NCBI GenBank assembly: GCA_028583405.1
Contig: CM053243.1
Location: 21,416,867-21,480,866 of the forward strand
DNA: 64,000 bases
Reading direction: 5' to 3'
From: Pogonophryne albipinna
Lineage: Eukaryota; Chordata; Actinopteri; Perciformes; Artedidraconidae
The translations under genes were made by a program, and so were the position numbers. This document shows, piece by piece, positions 1 through 13,500 of the stretch. Numbering within the stretch: the first letter of the stretch is position 1; each line of letters begins with the position of its first letter. The notes beneath the pieces are model-generated. The model was not told the DNA's origin and ran no database searches. It saw only the letters and a program-made list of their open reading frames with translations.

Positions 1-248
1 ATGAATGAAATTATTATCCAAACATCATATTACTTCTAAGTTCACTTAAGTTGAAACAGGCAGTTAAGAAATAGTCCAGAAAAGTTCAGCATCCTAAACC
101 AAAAGTTATACATTTCTTTTTTTTCTTCATTTGTTGTTGTGTGCCAGTAACTCAGATTTAAGCCTTAATTTACAAAGTCTTTAAAAAAAGGACTGTCTAT
201 ACTGCATTTCCATATTGATTACCAGAAATGTTATCTACTGTACTGTAC
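1..248. other. pkd1l2 intron, no exon seen
   Basis: AT-rich sequence downstream of the exon 16 donor on the minus strand. I see no splice-bounded open frame that continues the polycystin protein, so this is read as intron leading out of the window. Confidence 0.5.
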
Positions 249-3200
249 TTGAGCAGCGGGTGTGAGCTCGTCCGGCCGCTGGGTGAGTCCGGCCACAGCC
301 CTGGCCGTCACTTGCACTTCCTGAGTCGTGTTGCTGGGTGAGTCCAGCAGTACTTTGGTCATTTTTGTCAGCATTTGCTTCCTTAGCTGAAAGAAGGAGA
401 TGCTGATTAACTCTCAGTGCAACAACAACATCCATTTTCATCATCAACTGCATTCTGTTACCTCCGTCCTTGCATCCTTCTGATCTTTGTCATCCTCTGT
501 GTTCAGCATATCAGAAACTGAAGTGAATATTTGTCCGAGTGCCTCTCCAGAGAGAAGACCCTGCTGCTCTAAGTGACTCAGTGAATCCTCCACTGCAGAC
601 TGGAGTGCCTCCACAGACTTACTGGAGCTGCTTTTACGTACCTTGAGGAATATAAACAGTGACTGACTTTATCGGCCCGCAACTGTGAAGCTCACCGAGA
701 CAAACTCAATGACATCTTTACCTCTATTAATATCACCATTATTATTAGTTTTATTTTGACATGGACAGCACATTTCTCTTATCCTCCAATGACATACATC
801 ACACTTCACAATACTACCATCTCATCTGAGTTATGGGACTGTATCTGTATGTTTCTGTAAACTATCTGTGAAATCACATCTTCTCTCTCTTACATTAATC
901 ATTAATGATAGATGACAAACCTGAGTGGAGACAGTTGTGATGGCTTTCTTGTACTCATTTTTCACAGTCACCACAACAGACAGACTGTAATTGTTGTTGG
1001 TATCTCCGAGAGGCAGGAAGACAAATTTAACCTCATTTGCGTTACTGCAGCGCAGATGTTTTCCTTGAAGACAAAAGATGCCATTAAGTAAAACTGTTGT
1101 AATTAATTCTCCATTATGTATATGATTGCTCAATGACAAAAGCATTACTATTCTCCACATGTCATTATTTTCAGAGCAGAACTGTTCTTTCAAAGGTCAG
1201 CTTTTCTCATCAAGCTTTCTTCGACATTTGTTTGTATATGTGGGAGTTTTTAAAGGTACTCTGCTTTCAATAATATTTTTTGTTTATATGCTTTGATACC
1301 AAAATATATTTATTACATTGTTAAAAGAATACTCCCATTGTACTCATTGTACAGAATCTATCTCTCGAGAATCTATAAATCTGTAAACGCACAACCCAAG
1401 TTACTCTTTTAAATGTTCTTTCATAACAGAGTTGTTTTTGTTGTTTGAACATTAATTCAATCAAGAGGCTACAGTGCACCTTCTCACCTGTGTCTGTTTT
1501 GAAGCAATACAAACAGCCTGTGGAGCAGAAAGAGCTTTCTTGGCAGGTGATGTCAAAAGCATCAAGAACAGTTCCTGACTCTGGAGAGATGCTACATGAT
1601 GGGGGGCTGAGCTCTGCAGGAGCATCAGTGGCAGCTGGTTCAGTTGGCTCAGGACCGGGTACTGGAAGAGTGTACTTGGCAAAACCTGGCTCATTCTGAC
1701 CTGCAGAAAAAATGTATAAATACAGATTTTATAAACCAATGTACATTCTTTCTTAAAGCAACACTTTATATTAGCTTCCCAATAGGTCATTTGTAGTTTT
1801 AAACAAAGCACTGGGTTTCAAAAGGCCCAAAAACCTTTAAAACCTACAATTTGATTTGCTGAAAAGAACCTTATGACTGACTATGGGATGTGAACGCACC
1901 ATAAGCAATTACACTGATGTTGTGTGAAGTCTCCCTTGAAACCTTCAGATGTTGGCTGTGCACAACATATTCAGTGATTCCCTCCTGCCTCTCAATAGGT
2001 GGCTTTCTTCCCGCTTCAGAGTAACATGTTTCGAGGTCATCCTGAGAAAAGGTGGTCATTTATGGTTAATTTACACATTCATTTCTTATGCCACAGTTAA
2101 AAAAATCAATTGTATTGCTGTTCCAAACTTACTGTCGCAGGTTTTGGGTCCTCAATATACCAAACTACATCTGGGCAGGTTGTCACACACCTCAGTCTGA
2201 GGCTTACATTGTCATTGACATTTAATGAAGCGCAATCATCACAACTGCAAGAATAAAAGTAAATATATGAATGCAGTTTTTAGTATTTATAAAACCTGCC
2301 GAAAACCTGGAAACGTGAGCTTTTTCCTGTTATTCTTTTCCCTTTTTACCTTATGGTGACATCTTTGAATTCTTTTGGAGCCACAGTAATGCACTTTGAA
2401 GCTGATGCAAAATCAACCCATTCCCTAAACCAGGTGGTCCTCCTCACAGTTAAAGTGTAATTGAAGAAATCAAAGGGATTCGGAAGGCAATTTTTTTCAA
2501 TAACATGAGTTTCATCCTTTGTTTTGTTTTTGCATTTGCAGTTTCCTTCTGTATTGAAAGAAGCAGAAGTATAGTTTTAAAATAGCACTTCAACAATGAA
2601 AAGATGACAAATATCATAAATCACACAGTATCATTGCAGCATATTATTTCCATTAAGGGAAGGAGAAAGTAACCAAGTAGGACTTCACCAATAACTGCAA
2701 TCTCTGAAACTACCATACCATTAACCATGCAATAACTGTGTGATACAGTGTGTGCGTTTAAATGATGGTGTCCTAGCTATTTGGAGGTTCTGTGTTAGTT
2801 GTAAACATGTAAACATCAGATCCTGGCTTAAAAAAACCTGGATAAAAAGGTGTCTTGGTTAGGCTAAACCACAATTGCTAGTTAAGTGCGATAACATAAT
2901 CCAGAAAAATCTTTGAATCCAGAAGAAATGACAGGTTTCTGATTATTTAGTTAATTAAAGAATGTAAGAATGATTTATATTGAAATGAAACTGAAAGTCT
3001 GACACCAGAAAGGCTGAAATGAAAGTAAAAGTTGAATACTGATGACGACAATTTGTATTGGCACTTACATGATCACATGAGCCAAATTTAGCTGGGTAAA
3101 ATTGCCATCGGGGACCACACAGCCACACACTTTAATTATGGTTTAACTATCATTTAATATTAGCCAAGTCAGAATCAGAATCAGAAACGGTTTATTGCCA

Positions 3201-6200
3201 GATAGGTTAACACGAGGAATTTGACTTGATGAAGTGGTTGAACAATGGTCATACTTACTACATTTCCATTCAAATGTCAGTCCTTTGCTGGACAATGATT
3301 CAGTTCCAGTCGCACTCAGTGTGACACTCTGAGAGTAGTCAACCACAGTATCCGGAGCAGCAGATATTTTCAAATCATTTGTACTCACACTACCTGTCTG
3401 TAAATGAAAACAGAGTCAGAGTAATTGTGCTGTCACAGAAACACTTTAAACATATGCATATATTAATATTGTTTAATAACAATGTCCTATACCCCGTTTT
3501 CTTGTTTATCTGGGGTGGAGTCAGAATAATTCAGGCATGCCCGGACAATGTTCTCCAAGTCCACTTCCACATCAGAATCAGAGAAGGCATTCATGGCTCG
3601 TACCTTCACCTTCAACAGCCCTTCAGCAAAATAGTTTTTAGTTAAAAGCATTGAATATATGGTTTATTGCTTTCATTTAACTCTCATCCTACCAACATGT
3701 TGATCAAACAAGGACTACTAACTGGGGACAACAATTATAAGAAACAACCACCATAGCATAATGTTAATTCTTTTTTTTCAAAGCGTTAGCAATTATGAAG
3801 TTAATGTGATCCAAGCAGTTTCAATTGGATACTTTTAACTTCCTCTATCCCATGAAAACGCACGAATAAAACAGAAACAGAAAACATTGATATCAAGTCA
3901 TTAGGAACAAGTTAATTGACGGAGTCATTGAAAGTTGGAATTAAAGAATAAATCAGCTGTAAGATATGAACAAATATATAGTCATAGGTTAATTATCATA
4001 CAGCTGATTTATACAAGCTGTACTGTAAGTAGCATCTACCTTCGAGTGGGCTGGTGAACGTATAAGCTTGTAAGCTGCCATTGAGCATGTCTCTTGTCTC
4101 GGAGAGCGTGTCCCTGGCTCCAGTCAGAGTGAAGAGCAGCTCCACAGGGGCTCCTCGCTCCACCGAAACACCAATGATGAGATCAGTAGAGTCAGGACAC
4201 TCGTTGTCCTCTGCTATCACCGAGGCCTGCAGGCCTTCAATGGGCTCCAGCAGACACAGCCCCAGATCAGTGGTCAGTGCGTGGGCTGTGACCCTGTTAG
4301 AGGCAGTCAGAGTCAGGTTGTGGCAGCCCGGTCCAAGCTTCTCCACCAAACCTGCACTCAGCGTTATGTTGTGGGGTTCCATCCCTCTCTCCGCTGACGA
4401 GTTTGCAACCAGATGGCCTTCATGTTGGATTGAGTAGGAAACATTTGTACCTATTTACAGGGGGAAAAGGGGATCAATTTATTCTGCATTCTGGTGATTT
4501 ATCAGAGCATTTATCCCCTACACAGTGTTAGACAGACTCACCCGCTGTCACTATCACCTGGATCTTCACAGGCCTGCCATTGAGAGCGTTGCATTTAGTG
4601 CCATCTGTTGACATATTTCTGCTAAAGCACTTAATGACACCAACATCTTTAACAGGCTCCTGAATGGTTATCGCTTTTTGAGCTGTAACACGGTAATCTT
4701 TGGTAGTGCACTCCACAACGACCATGAAAACACCAGGTCGGTTGAATGTATGCATCACAGTGCTCTCCATCCTACAAGACAGGTAAAGTATAATCACAAA
4801 TACAGTTAAATGCACCTATAAAGTTAATGAATAAAAATATTGAATATTTTTTTATTTATATTTATCTGGTTTAATGCAAGTCTTGCTCACTCTTCTGGGC
4901 TGTATGGATCAATATTGTGGCCATCTCCAGCATTCAGTGTGCATGTGAGGTTTCCCTGAAAAGGATGAAGGAGCCACTTCACAGTGATGGGGACATTATC
5001 AAAGACGGCCGCCAGCTTGCTCAACAACAAGTGAAGCCCTGAGAGAAAATCACATTGTTAAATTGTACCATGAAACATTGCTTCAGAAAAGTGTGTCCAC
5101 ATATCACAAGCCTGACATTTTAACCACTAGTATGGGGTCAACACCTGTTGTTTCAGTAAAACAGCGCAGGACACTTACATTGACTCTGCTAAAAACACCA
5201 GCGAGGCAATTATTTGAAATGTATTGGTAGGTTATATGGCTAAAGCTAGGCTTATGTTATTGAATTTGCTCCTTCTAATAATGATCATAAGTCATAGTTA
5301 ATAGATATAAAGTGTCGTCTTTGTATAGTAGACGTAAAATCTGACCATGTTTGCAGGTGTACTCTACAGACAGGTAACTTCCCAGCGCAGGACATGGTTC
5401 ACCCAAAGAGCTCAGATTCACTGGAGCCTGGCACGCCTGCAGTCCTTGGCAATTAGCTGGAATGACACATAAATGAATGAAATGAAAATGTTTGGCAGAT
5501 TATCTTTCAATCATACTCATTTAGAGGGCTTGAAAATATTGTTTTGGTAGGTAAGCATGACACTTGTAATGTTCATCCTATGAAATGTAAATAAACATGT
5601 GTAGTGATGGATTTACAACAGTGAAAGACACCCATTTTTTGCATCGTAATTGCATGAAGTCCTCCAGCATAAGTAATCCTAGACTGATATAAATCTGAAT
5701 GTAAATATACTTTAAAGTCCATGTTTTCAGCGCCTAGGGGGGGATTTGCCTAATATCTTTTCTCTTGAGTGTAATCCTTTAGTCTGCACTCACACGGCAA
5801 TGATCGCTTTTGTGTTTGACAACAACATAATTTTTGGGGATTTTCTTATAGCCACTTTAACAAAGCCCAAAATGTTCCCATAGCTGCCTTCCATCACAGC
5901 TGATGTGTTTGCAGAGCAGAAAAAAAGGCCAGTTCCCACATTTATAATTCATGTTAAGGAAAATAAATACTTTTATGTCATTTATAATACCTTTTACCGA
6001 ATCCGTCACATCTATCCAGCTGCACTCTTCCTGGGAGGATGTGGGTGAGGCAGCAGGGTTTAATCGGCAGTAGTGAATTGTTTTTCGACCATAGAAGCTG
6101 TCATCTATCTCTACAAGTTGACCCGAACCACATTGTACTGTTGCATTCTGCCCATCACAGGCAATAGATCTCCCAGAATCTAACGAAAGAAAGAAGACAT

Positions 6201-7340
6201 TTTAAGGGAGCAAACAAAACATGAGTATAATACTATTTGTTGATTTACTTATGATTGTATACCAAACTGGCAAATGAAGTTGAGTTCCTGGCTGCAGTTT
6301 CCTGCCGCTTCCCACTGAAAACCTGACTGTTTTAGGATATGTCCACAGGCTGCATCTGCATCTGGCATGTTCACCCAGTTACTATAGCTGACATCTGAGC
6401 CATCCAGCCAGGCAAGGGAACCTGGGAAAGAAAGAAAATACCATTTGATTTGATAAAGAAACTATTTTTAATTTAGCTATTTAGGCTCCAATGCTGTAAA
6501 ATATGTTAACCCCACAGATGTTTAACACATGGTTGTTTCCCTTATCTGTACCTATTGTTAAGGTAATTGTTACGATGCAATTTAGGGATCGTAAAACAAC
6601 CAAGCAATAGATTGAGCCGTTGACAGGATGAATGAGGGGGAAAGGATATAAAGACACATTTGTAAATCAGACCACTTGACAGCCAGCCTTTTGAAATGAC
6701 GAACATATACACCATATGTACACCAGCTGCAGGAGGGAGATATCAGAATGTGTCTTCTAACAAATGTCAGTAACACATTACAGATCTATACAATGGACAT
6801 ACCAGCTGACTAATGAGATAGCAGCAGAGGTGGTAATCTTCATTACTGACATTATTCGATACAATCATTGATCACAGAGATTCAAATGTGTTGTTCAGTA
6901 ACAAGTATTTAAAAATAGTAGTTAGAGAAACTGAAGATTTAAAAAAAAAAAAAATGTATATAATGTCATTAGAAGCCATGCAGTACCAACGTTTGTCCCC
7001 CCTCACTCCCTAATGCTCTCTCACCATCGGTGGCAGCAGAGTCGATCGTGAGGTTTGGAGCGGCAGGTGCCAGCCCGAGCCACCATTCCTTCTCCGGGTC
7101 CATGTGCTTCTGGAGGAACTGCTGGGTTTCATCATTTAGGATGAAGGCTAGGTGTCCTCCGCCTCGCTCACACCACCCCTGGGAGCTGAGGAAGGATCGC
7201 TGCAGACCCACAAACTCATAGCATGAGCCGTCAAAGCCCTCCTGGGATTCTGGGCAGGATAGAGCTTCTGTATCCTCCTGAGCATAGCAAGTGATGAAGA
7301 GTAGCATTAAAGTCAGAGTGGGGAAACTGGTGCTTTCCAT
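249..7340 (-). CDS. pkd1l2: Polycystin-1-like 2, N-terminal part (16 exons, truncated by window edge)
   Basis: Large membrane receptor/channel of the polycystin-1 family; only the extracellular N-terminus is here (986 codons, phase-consistent). Exons on minus: 7340-7025, 6421-6263, 6179-5991, 5456-5346, 5038-4891, 4771-4542, 4450-4040, 3620-3493, 3397-3259, 2548-2350, 2244-2133, 2041-1900, 1700-1488, 1063-921, 641-462, 386-249. Residues 1-20 look like a signal peptide (LMLLFITCYA). A C-type lectin domain spans about 29-157 (CYEFV, WWLGLAP, ELNFICQF). A SUEL/galactose-binding lectin spans about 162-257, with the YGR signature and an EPC variant of DPC. Then come PKD/REJ-like beta-rich exons (PGVFMVVVEC, GLTFEWKC). 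Exon 16 ends RPDELTPAAQ, as in the GAIN region before the GPS site. C-type plus SUEL lectin fits PKD1L2; PKD1L3 lacks the SUEL lectin as I recall. PLAT and the transmembrane channel must lie left of the window. Exon 8 has a weak donor (GTATAG). The fish a/b paralogue cannot be settled. Confidence 0.85.
3169..3229. repeat. Fish interspersed repeat tail (TCAGAATCAGAA type) in a pkd1l2 intron
   Basis: Begins with tandem AGAATC units followed by a block that reads 'ggtttattgcc...aggaatttgactt', a motif I recall as a common LINE/SINE 3' tail in fish. It begins about 30 bases downstream of the donor of exon 9 on the minus strand. Family assignment is from memory. Confidence 0.5.
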
Positions 7341-7396
7341 CTCTGCACCCTTGCACTGCTCAGACTCGTTGGCAACATCATGTCTTTAAAGGGTAC

Positions 7397-7404
7397 TGAC
7401 GTCA
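7397..7404. promoter_or_regulatory. Perfect CRE (TGACGTCA) upstream of pkd1l2
   Basis: The 8-base palindrome is the consensus CREB/ATF site. It lies 57 bases upstream of the pkd1l2 start codon. A TATA-like TTTAAA lies between them at 7385-7390, the order expected of a minus-strand core promoter. Function is inferred from position only. Confidence 0.5.
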
Positions 7405-8516
7405 CCAGTTGGCACTTTGGGTTGATTTGTGACATTACAATTGCTTCCTTACTGGCTGTCCAGCTTTGTGATGCTCCCATTATTCTTGTGTGTAAACAAG
7501 GTTCAGACCTGTATTGAAAGGGGGTCAAAGCTCCCTGTCAACAGTCACTGATTACTTCTCTGCCTCCATTAATGTAGGGCTCCACAACCTGCAGAGGGAG
7601 ATAAGCTTCTCTTTCAGACCTGATCCTAACATAAAAATGTCAACCTGAAGTTTAAAGGAAGCCATGGGTTTCAATAGCCTGATGTGTTAGTAGTGATGTG
7701 TAAAATGGTAAGGTATTAGCCTTAACTTTTACATGGTGTTAAATTATTAACTTAAACAAATATACACTAATGTGTTAAAATATAAACGTTCTCCTCTATG
7801 GAAGATTAGTAGAGCATTTGCATGGCAGACAGAAACAGCTGTTATTAATGACATAACAACAACTGCATTTGATTTAGGTATGCCAGCTGCAATGTTCTGG
7901 GACAGATGTTTTCCCAGAAGACATTTTGAAAATAAATGGCAGGAAAAGCAAAGGTGTAAATTAAAAAATATTATTGCTGATTTGACAACAGTTTCAGCTT
8001 CAGGGGCCTGTTGTTGTACCGTTATTCGCTTACCGGAACAAAATACCAACTGTGTTTTATCTCATATGATAACTGAAATTCTTTGCAGAGAAAGATATAC
8101 ATTTAAATTATTATCAGATTAAGTTTTAATAGCCTACTAGCACCTTTGTCTCCAATGTGTTTATTTCAGAGATCATTAGATTCCATATACACAATTGTAA
8201 TTGGATTATTTATGAATATTTAGAGTTAACCTGAATATTTGTATATGACATGTCAAGAATAACATTTCAATGTTCAATGGCTCATAATGATACACCGTCT
8301 ACGAAACAGAAATCTATTATGTGATTAGAAAGGATTAACATTTTCCAAAATTATTTAAAAAAAAGAATAAACAATATAATATACATATCTTAGAGGGTTT
8401 TAATTGTAATGAAATGTTAGTGAGTCCAAATTATATTATCGTGTATAATCAAACATCTCTGAGCATTTTTTTTGAAGGTTTTAGGTTTTAATCTCAAACC
8501 GACTCACCCGGATGTC

Positions 8517-8524
8517 TGACGTCA
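8517..8524. promoter_or_regulatory. Perfect CRE (TGACGTCA) upstream of bola3
   Basis: Consensus CREB/ATF palindrome 102 bases upstream of the bola3 start codon, in a GC-richer stretch that also contains CGG and CCCGGG. No TATA box is apparent for bola3, as usual for housekeeping genes. Confidence 0.5.
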
Positions 8525-8626
8525 TAATAGTGAGACGATGCTCTCTCCGATGAGGACATGACTTTTTGAATAAACACAGTAGATTTAATAAACGTCCCGG
8601 GATTATACTGACGCTATATCTTTAAA

Positions 8627-9432
8627 ATGTTGGCCCTTAAACGGAACTTGAGCGGAACTATGCTCTCTGCTCTGCGGGTGTTTCACACTAACCAAGTAAA
8701 TACACTTCTCTGCAGTTTAGACCTGTTATGCTAACAGCAGAAAGCTAAAGTTGACGTAGCTCGTCGCTCACCCTCGTTTGTTCTCCTGCCTCCACAGGTT
8801 TTTGTTGTGTCCGGCCATGTGCAGCAAAGATGTGTTTCCACACAGACAGACGGAGAGGCCCGGATCGTTAACATACTGAAGGAGAAGTTTCCATCGGCCG
8901 CATCGCTTAAAGTTGTGGATATATCAGGTAAACACACACCTGTCACGTGACTGGCTGCACGTTTCTGCCTGAACCCTATTCCAGATGTTCAAGTAAAAAA
9001 ATGTTAGACATGTGTACAACATACTGAAATGAAAGTGTTGTTTGTGTGATCTTGTGCTGTTTGTAGGTGGTTGTGGGGCCATGTATGAGATCCATATAGA
9101 GTCGAGTGAGTTCAAAGGAAAAAGGACCATCCAACAACACAAATTAGTCAATGAGGTAAATCATAAAAAATAACATCAGCCCTTGTGACATATTATGCAG
9201 TCCGATATTTGTTGTATCTTTGACTCTTGTGCATATCTGTCTGTCAACAATGCCCTTGAAGCTCTCAAGATTATCCTTTGACCTTGGTGGACATTGAAGT
9301 TGATTGAAGTTTATACTTGTGCTTGTTGCATGTTACTCATCAGCTGTTGTGTTTTGTTCTCCACAGGCCCTTAAGGAAGAGATTCAAGGAATGCATGGAC
9401 TGCGAATATTCACTGATGTTCCAAAACATTAG
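8627..9432 (+). CDS. bola3: BolA family member 3 (mitochondrial Fe-S cluster factor)
   Basis: Four exons: 8627-8695, 8798-8927, 9067-9155, 9367-9432, giving 117 residues (human form about 107). BolA3 works with GLRX5 and NFU1 in mitochondria to deliver [4Fe-4S] clusters to lipoate synthase and respiratory complexes. Residues 1-40 are basic and hydroxylated ([19 protein letters not shown]), consistent with a mitochondrial targeting peptide. The BolA domain begins near [13 protein letters not shown]. It contains the BolA3-specific Cys69 in GGCGAMYEI and the invariant His106 in MHGLRIF, both candidate cluster ligands. All splice sites are GT-AG and phases match. A second Met at residue 12 could also start translation. 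Gene order is head to head with pkd1l2, and vat1l follows on the same strand 1.1 kb later. Confidence 0.95.
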
Positions 9433-10575
9433 AGAAAGTCCTTTCCACTGTTGACCTCTTCCTTTGTTCATCAAGTGTACTATTTTAGAGGATATTGTGT
9501 AGCAAGTGAAATCTATAATAATGTTTAATGTGTGCAGGGAAGCAGAGGGGCTGTCACACATTAAGAATGTGACATTTGTAATATATCAGATTACACTAAA
9601 TCATATTTTTTTTTAAGATTGCTATCTTCTACTCTCAAGATAATATATAAAACTGATGAATGCTACAGAACGCACAAAACAACTTGATCAAATACTTGTA
9701 AAATGTGAAGTAATGTAGGTTTCTGTGTCTTCTCAGGGCTGATAATATTGATGGTGTGATGATAAGTATGGAAACAAGTATAAATATAACCGTTCCAAGC
9801 ATTAAAGAGTTACTACAGACCATTTTTTAGCAGTATTTTCCAATGTTAAATTGAAAAAAACTGATCATTGAATTGTACATAGACATTGTATCCACACACA
9901 ACATAATAAAAGCAGCAGCTTTCCTCCAAACACTTATTCCTTTTATTATATTTGCAAAAGTTATAGACGCTGCATACGATAATCAGACACATCTCTTTAA
10001 GCAGTAAACAAAGAAGTAAAACATGTAATGTTGGTGGTGACCTCAAACAAAGTGTAATTGCACAGCTGCTCACGATGCAGTATCTCATATATTTTATATT
10101 TAATCAAATGTTGTTGTAATGCATTAATAACTATCTACCTTACAGTATTGAGAGAGTCTTTGAAAAACCATGATAAGGATAAAATGTTTATCCTAAATGT
10201 GCACAGGATTTTAATTATATCATGTATTAATGAGTTGCATTTAGTAAGTAATTTCTTACCAGATGAAGTTTTGTATACCCATTACCAGCAGATGGTGCTA
10301 CTCATTCTTAAGTCTACTGCAAGCAAACACTACACAAGGATGTTGTGTATTCCAGATTCTTCAAATGGCGAATTTAAATTGATTTAATCATTATCTTTCT
10401 GACTTGAGCGAAAGGAAAACATTACTATTCCAAATCCAAATGTCCGCATAATTGAATTAAAGTGTAGACAGTGATATGTGAGGCACCGCCGTGGATAACC
10501 CTCCTCACAGCGGCTGTCTGTGCACCACATCGCTCTGAAGCCCGAGGCGGAGAGGCAGAGCAGCGGGTCTCCAAC
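9433..10575 (+). other. bola3 3' UTR and bola3-vat1l spacer
   Basis: AT-rich. Candidate poly(A) signals are ATTAAA near 9800 and AATAAA at 9905-9910, either giving a bola3 3' UTR of 0.4-0.5 kb. GC content rises over the last 100 bases before the vat1l ATG, as expected for its promoter and 5' UTR. No other gene is seen. Confidence 0.5.
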
Positions 10576-13500
10576 ATGGCTAAAGAAGGAGCAGATATGA
10601 CGGAGGAGACCCAGTTCATGATAGACACAAATCCGGGGAAAGAACCAGAACATGTGGAATCATCCGGCGATGCAAAAGAAATGCGAGCTGTTGTGCTGGC
10701 AGGTTTCGGAGGTCTTAACAAACTCAGGGTAACCAAGAAGGCAATGCCCGAGCCTCAGGATGGTGAAGTGAAGATACGCGTCAAAGCATGGTAAATCTGA
10801 ACCACTGATTTATTGTATATTGTAGTGTATTAGGGATTTTAATAACCACGCTTCACAGAATTCCTGATAAGCGTGAAGACTGAATGTTATTGGAAAATTT
10901 CGCAGTCATGAAGCCACAGGTCTTTTCTAGTGGGTGGCTGCCTGGAGCACCATAGCAAGCAAACATCAAGCAAGCTTGTCAGTCAGATTTTAAATCATTG
11001 TTTAGGGTTAGATAGCATAATAGCTGCCTTCACAAAGTATGAATTAGCTCATTACTGCAGAATATTACAGCTGGACTAATGCTAAGTGTTGGAAAATACA
11101 AAGTTAGGAAATTGTTGTTTAATAGAGACTGCTGTTATCATAGGGAAATAGCCAGATTTATTGTTGATATTAATCATGACTTAAAGTACTGTGCATCCCT
11201 TAAAATCTCATATATCAGACTAAGTATTCGTAGTATTTACGGTAGTATTACCTGTCAGTGCATGGTTTTCCTTTAGCATTAGAGGGATTTAATCTCATCA
11301 AACTGTAAGGTATTTTTTATTATTTGTTGCAGTGGCCTGAATTTCCTGGATCTGATGGTACGTCAGGGGTCTATTGATAATCCTCCAAAACTCCCTATTG
11401 TCCCTGGGTTTGAATGCTCTGGGATAGTAGAGTCAGTAGGGGAAAACACAGCCGGATTTGAGGTTAGTGACATTAAGGATTCTAACGCTCTGATGTGTGA
11501 AATAACTATTCTGAGCAACCAAATCTGCCTCAACAAAACTAGGAACTCGTGTTGTAATGAGATGATAATGTGATATAATAATTAAACAAATCCACAATCT
11601 ACTAACAATGGCCTGCCTGTTGCCCTCATGCTTGTTTCACATTAGTGTCAGCTTGTTATCCAGCTACTCTAACATGTTTCTTTCAGATAGGCGACAGAGT
11701 TATGGCATTTGTCAATTACAATGCCTGGGCAGAAGTGGTCTGCACGCCAGCGGATTTTGTCTACAAGATGCCAGAGGAAATGAGTTTTGCTGAGGCTGCT
11801 GCATTCTCCCTGAACTTTGTGGCGGCCTATATGATGCTCTTTGAGGTTGCTAATCTGCGAGAGGGGATGTCAGTGTTGGTCCACTCAGCAGGAGGTGGTG
11901 TAGTAAGTGCATTTTCTTTTATTACTATTGCCCAGCAGCCATACAAAGAGGTTAGCCAACTCTCATTCTAACTGACAGCTTTATAAAAGTAGTTTGTGTA
12001 CTGTTGTTCTTGATAACTGCTGCTGTGATGACGGTAATGACTGAAATATATGTTTGATCATTTAAACAACATCTTGTTATATCTAACTTTTAAAGCAGTA
12101 GTCATTTATTGTTTGTATTCGACACCACTTTATCTGATTTTCTATGATGATTGCTAATGGTGCACCAACTGTTTCCTTTTTGTGACCCTGGTATTGAGAG
12201 TTAAACCCTGGTGTTCTCAGGAATTGATAAACTGTTTCCACTGTTTGTTATTTTCAGGGTCAAGCTGTGGCTCAGCTGTGCTCCACAGTGCCTAATGTCA
12301 CTGTGTTTGGGATCGCCTCATGTTCCAAACACGCAGCCATCAGAGACTCGGTGACTCACCTCTTTGACAGAAATGTTGATTATATGCAAGAAGTACAAAA
12401 GTAAGCATTCAAAGTTGCATGGTCCAAAGTATGATTATGATTTGAGGCTGAAGAGGTCTGTTTTAGTTCCTCAGCATGTATGCTTTGCAACTTGTTTATG
12501 TTAGAAATGAATTTGTTCAGCAATGTTAGCTGTAGCATGGTTACGTGGACCTCACTGAGCAGAGGGCTGCGCGAGGAGGCAGATGTTACCTGTTGCCTTA
12601 TTTGGTCTTATGTGGCCGTGGTCCCCATGGCAACTCACGGCTCATCTGATAGAGCAACAGCATTGTGTTGGGCGTAGGTCTGCGCTGGCAATGTGGAACA
12701 ACAGAGCCAATTAGGAACAAGCGTTGATGCCCTACACATTCCATTCACAACACAGCACGCTGTCAGCCAGCACTACAAATAAATCACCTTGTAGCAAACT
12801 CTGCCTGACATTTGATTTTATAGTAATATGCTGGTTTACTGCTATTTTTTTCAATCTTCTTTTGAAGCTTTGGTTATTCAGAAAACTCCAAACCCATGCT
12901 GCATCCTGGTAATTTGCAGGAAATGTGTGGCTATTCTCTTTTCTATAATCAGGATACATGCACCATACATAATTTTGCTTAGGGATTAAAATACATTTTC
13001 AAGAGCACTAATTATTTCATGTGTTCTGCCTACACATTAACAGTGGTAGTGGATTAATATGCCTTTCATCTCCCTGGCCCACACATTCTTTTCAGGATCA
13101 AGAGCAAAGTATGATTAAATTAGTCTTTTTACAAAAGGCAAAAACCATGGCGATCACAAGACCTCCAAGCAGTTTAGCCAAGCAGGTGTCCAAGGCCACA
13201 AGGCAGAAAGGAGTTAACATGTATTTGATTCTTTATTATCTGTGCCTTTAATGAGTTTCATTATGGCAAGCTTGTTTGTCTGATTGCTTTTGTGTGCAAT
13301 CAGTAAACCTTTTTGTAACATGATGATTGCAAGTTACTGATGAGGAGTGATGTGGGCATTGCATAGCATTAAGTTCCTTATAAATAAATACAGTGGAGGC
13401 AGAGTCAACAACTGCCACCTATTCTCAGAGTAAAACTCCAGAGAATCAATACTCATGAGTTATGACTCCATTGTTGAATTAACCCTAAAGCTGCTCCTGG

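Larger units (their letters stand above)
7341..8626. other. Divergent intergenic region between pkd1l2 and bola3
   Basis: About 1.3 kb between two head-to-head start codons. It holds one TGACGTCA near each gene. The middle (about 7600-8450) is AT-rich, and its open frames show no domain, splice context or biased composition. Nothing else is supported. Confidence 0.6.

Noticed and set aside
7747..8122. Open frames of 100-116 codons in the pkd1l2-bola3 spacer
   Set aside because: AT-rich, overlapping on both strands, no splice or domain evidence.
10384..10736. Two overlapping minus-strand frames
   Set aside because: Antisense to the vat1l promoter and exon 1, with no independent support.
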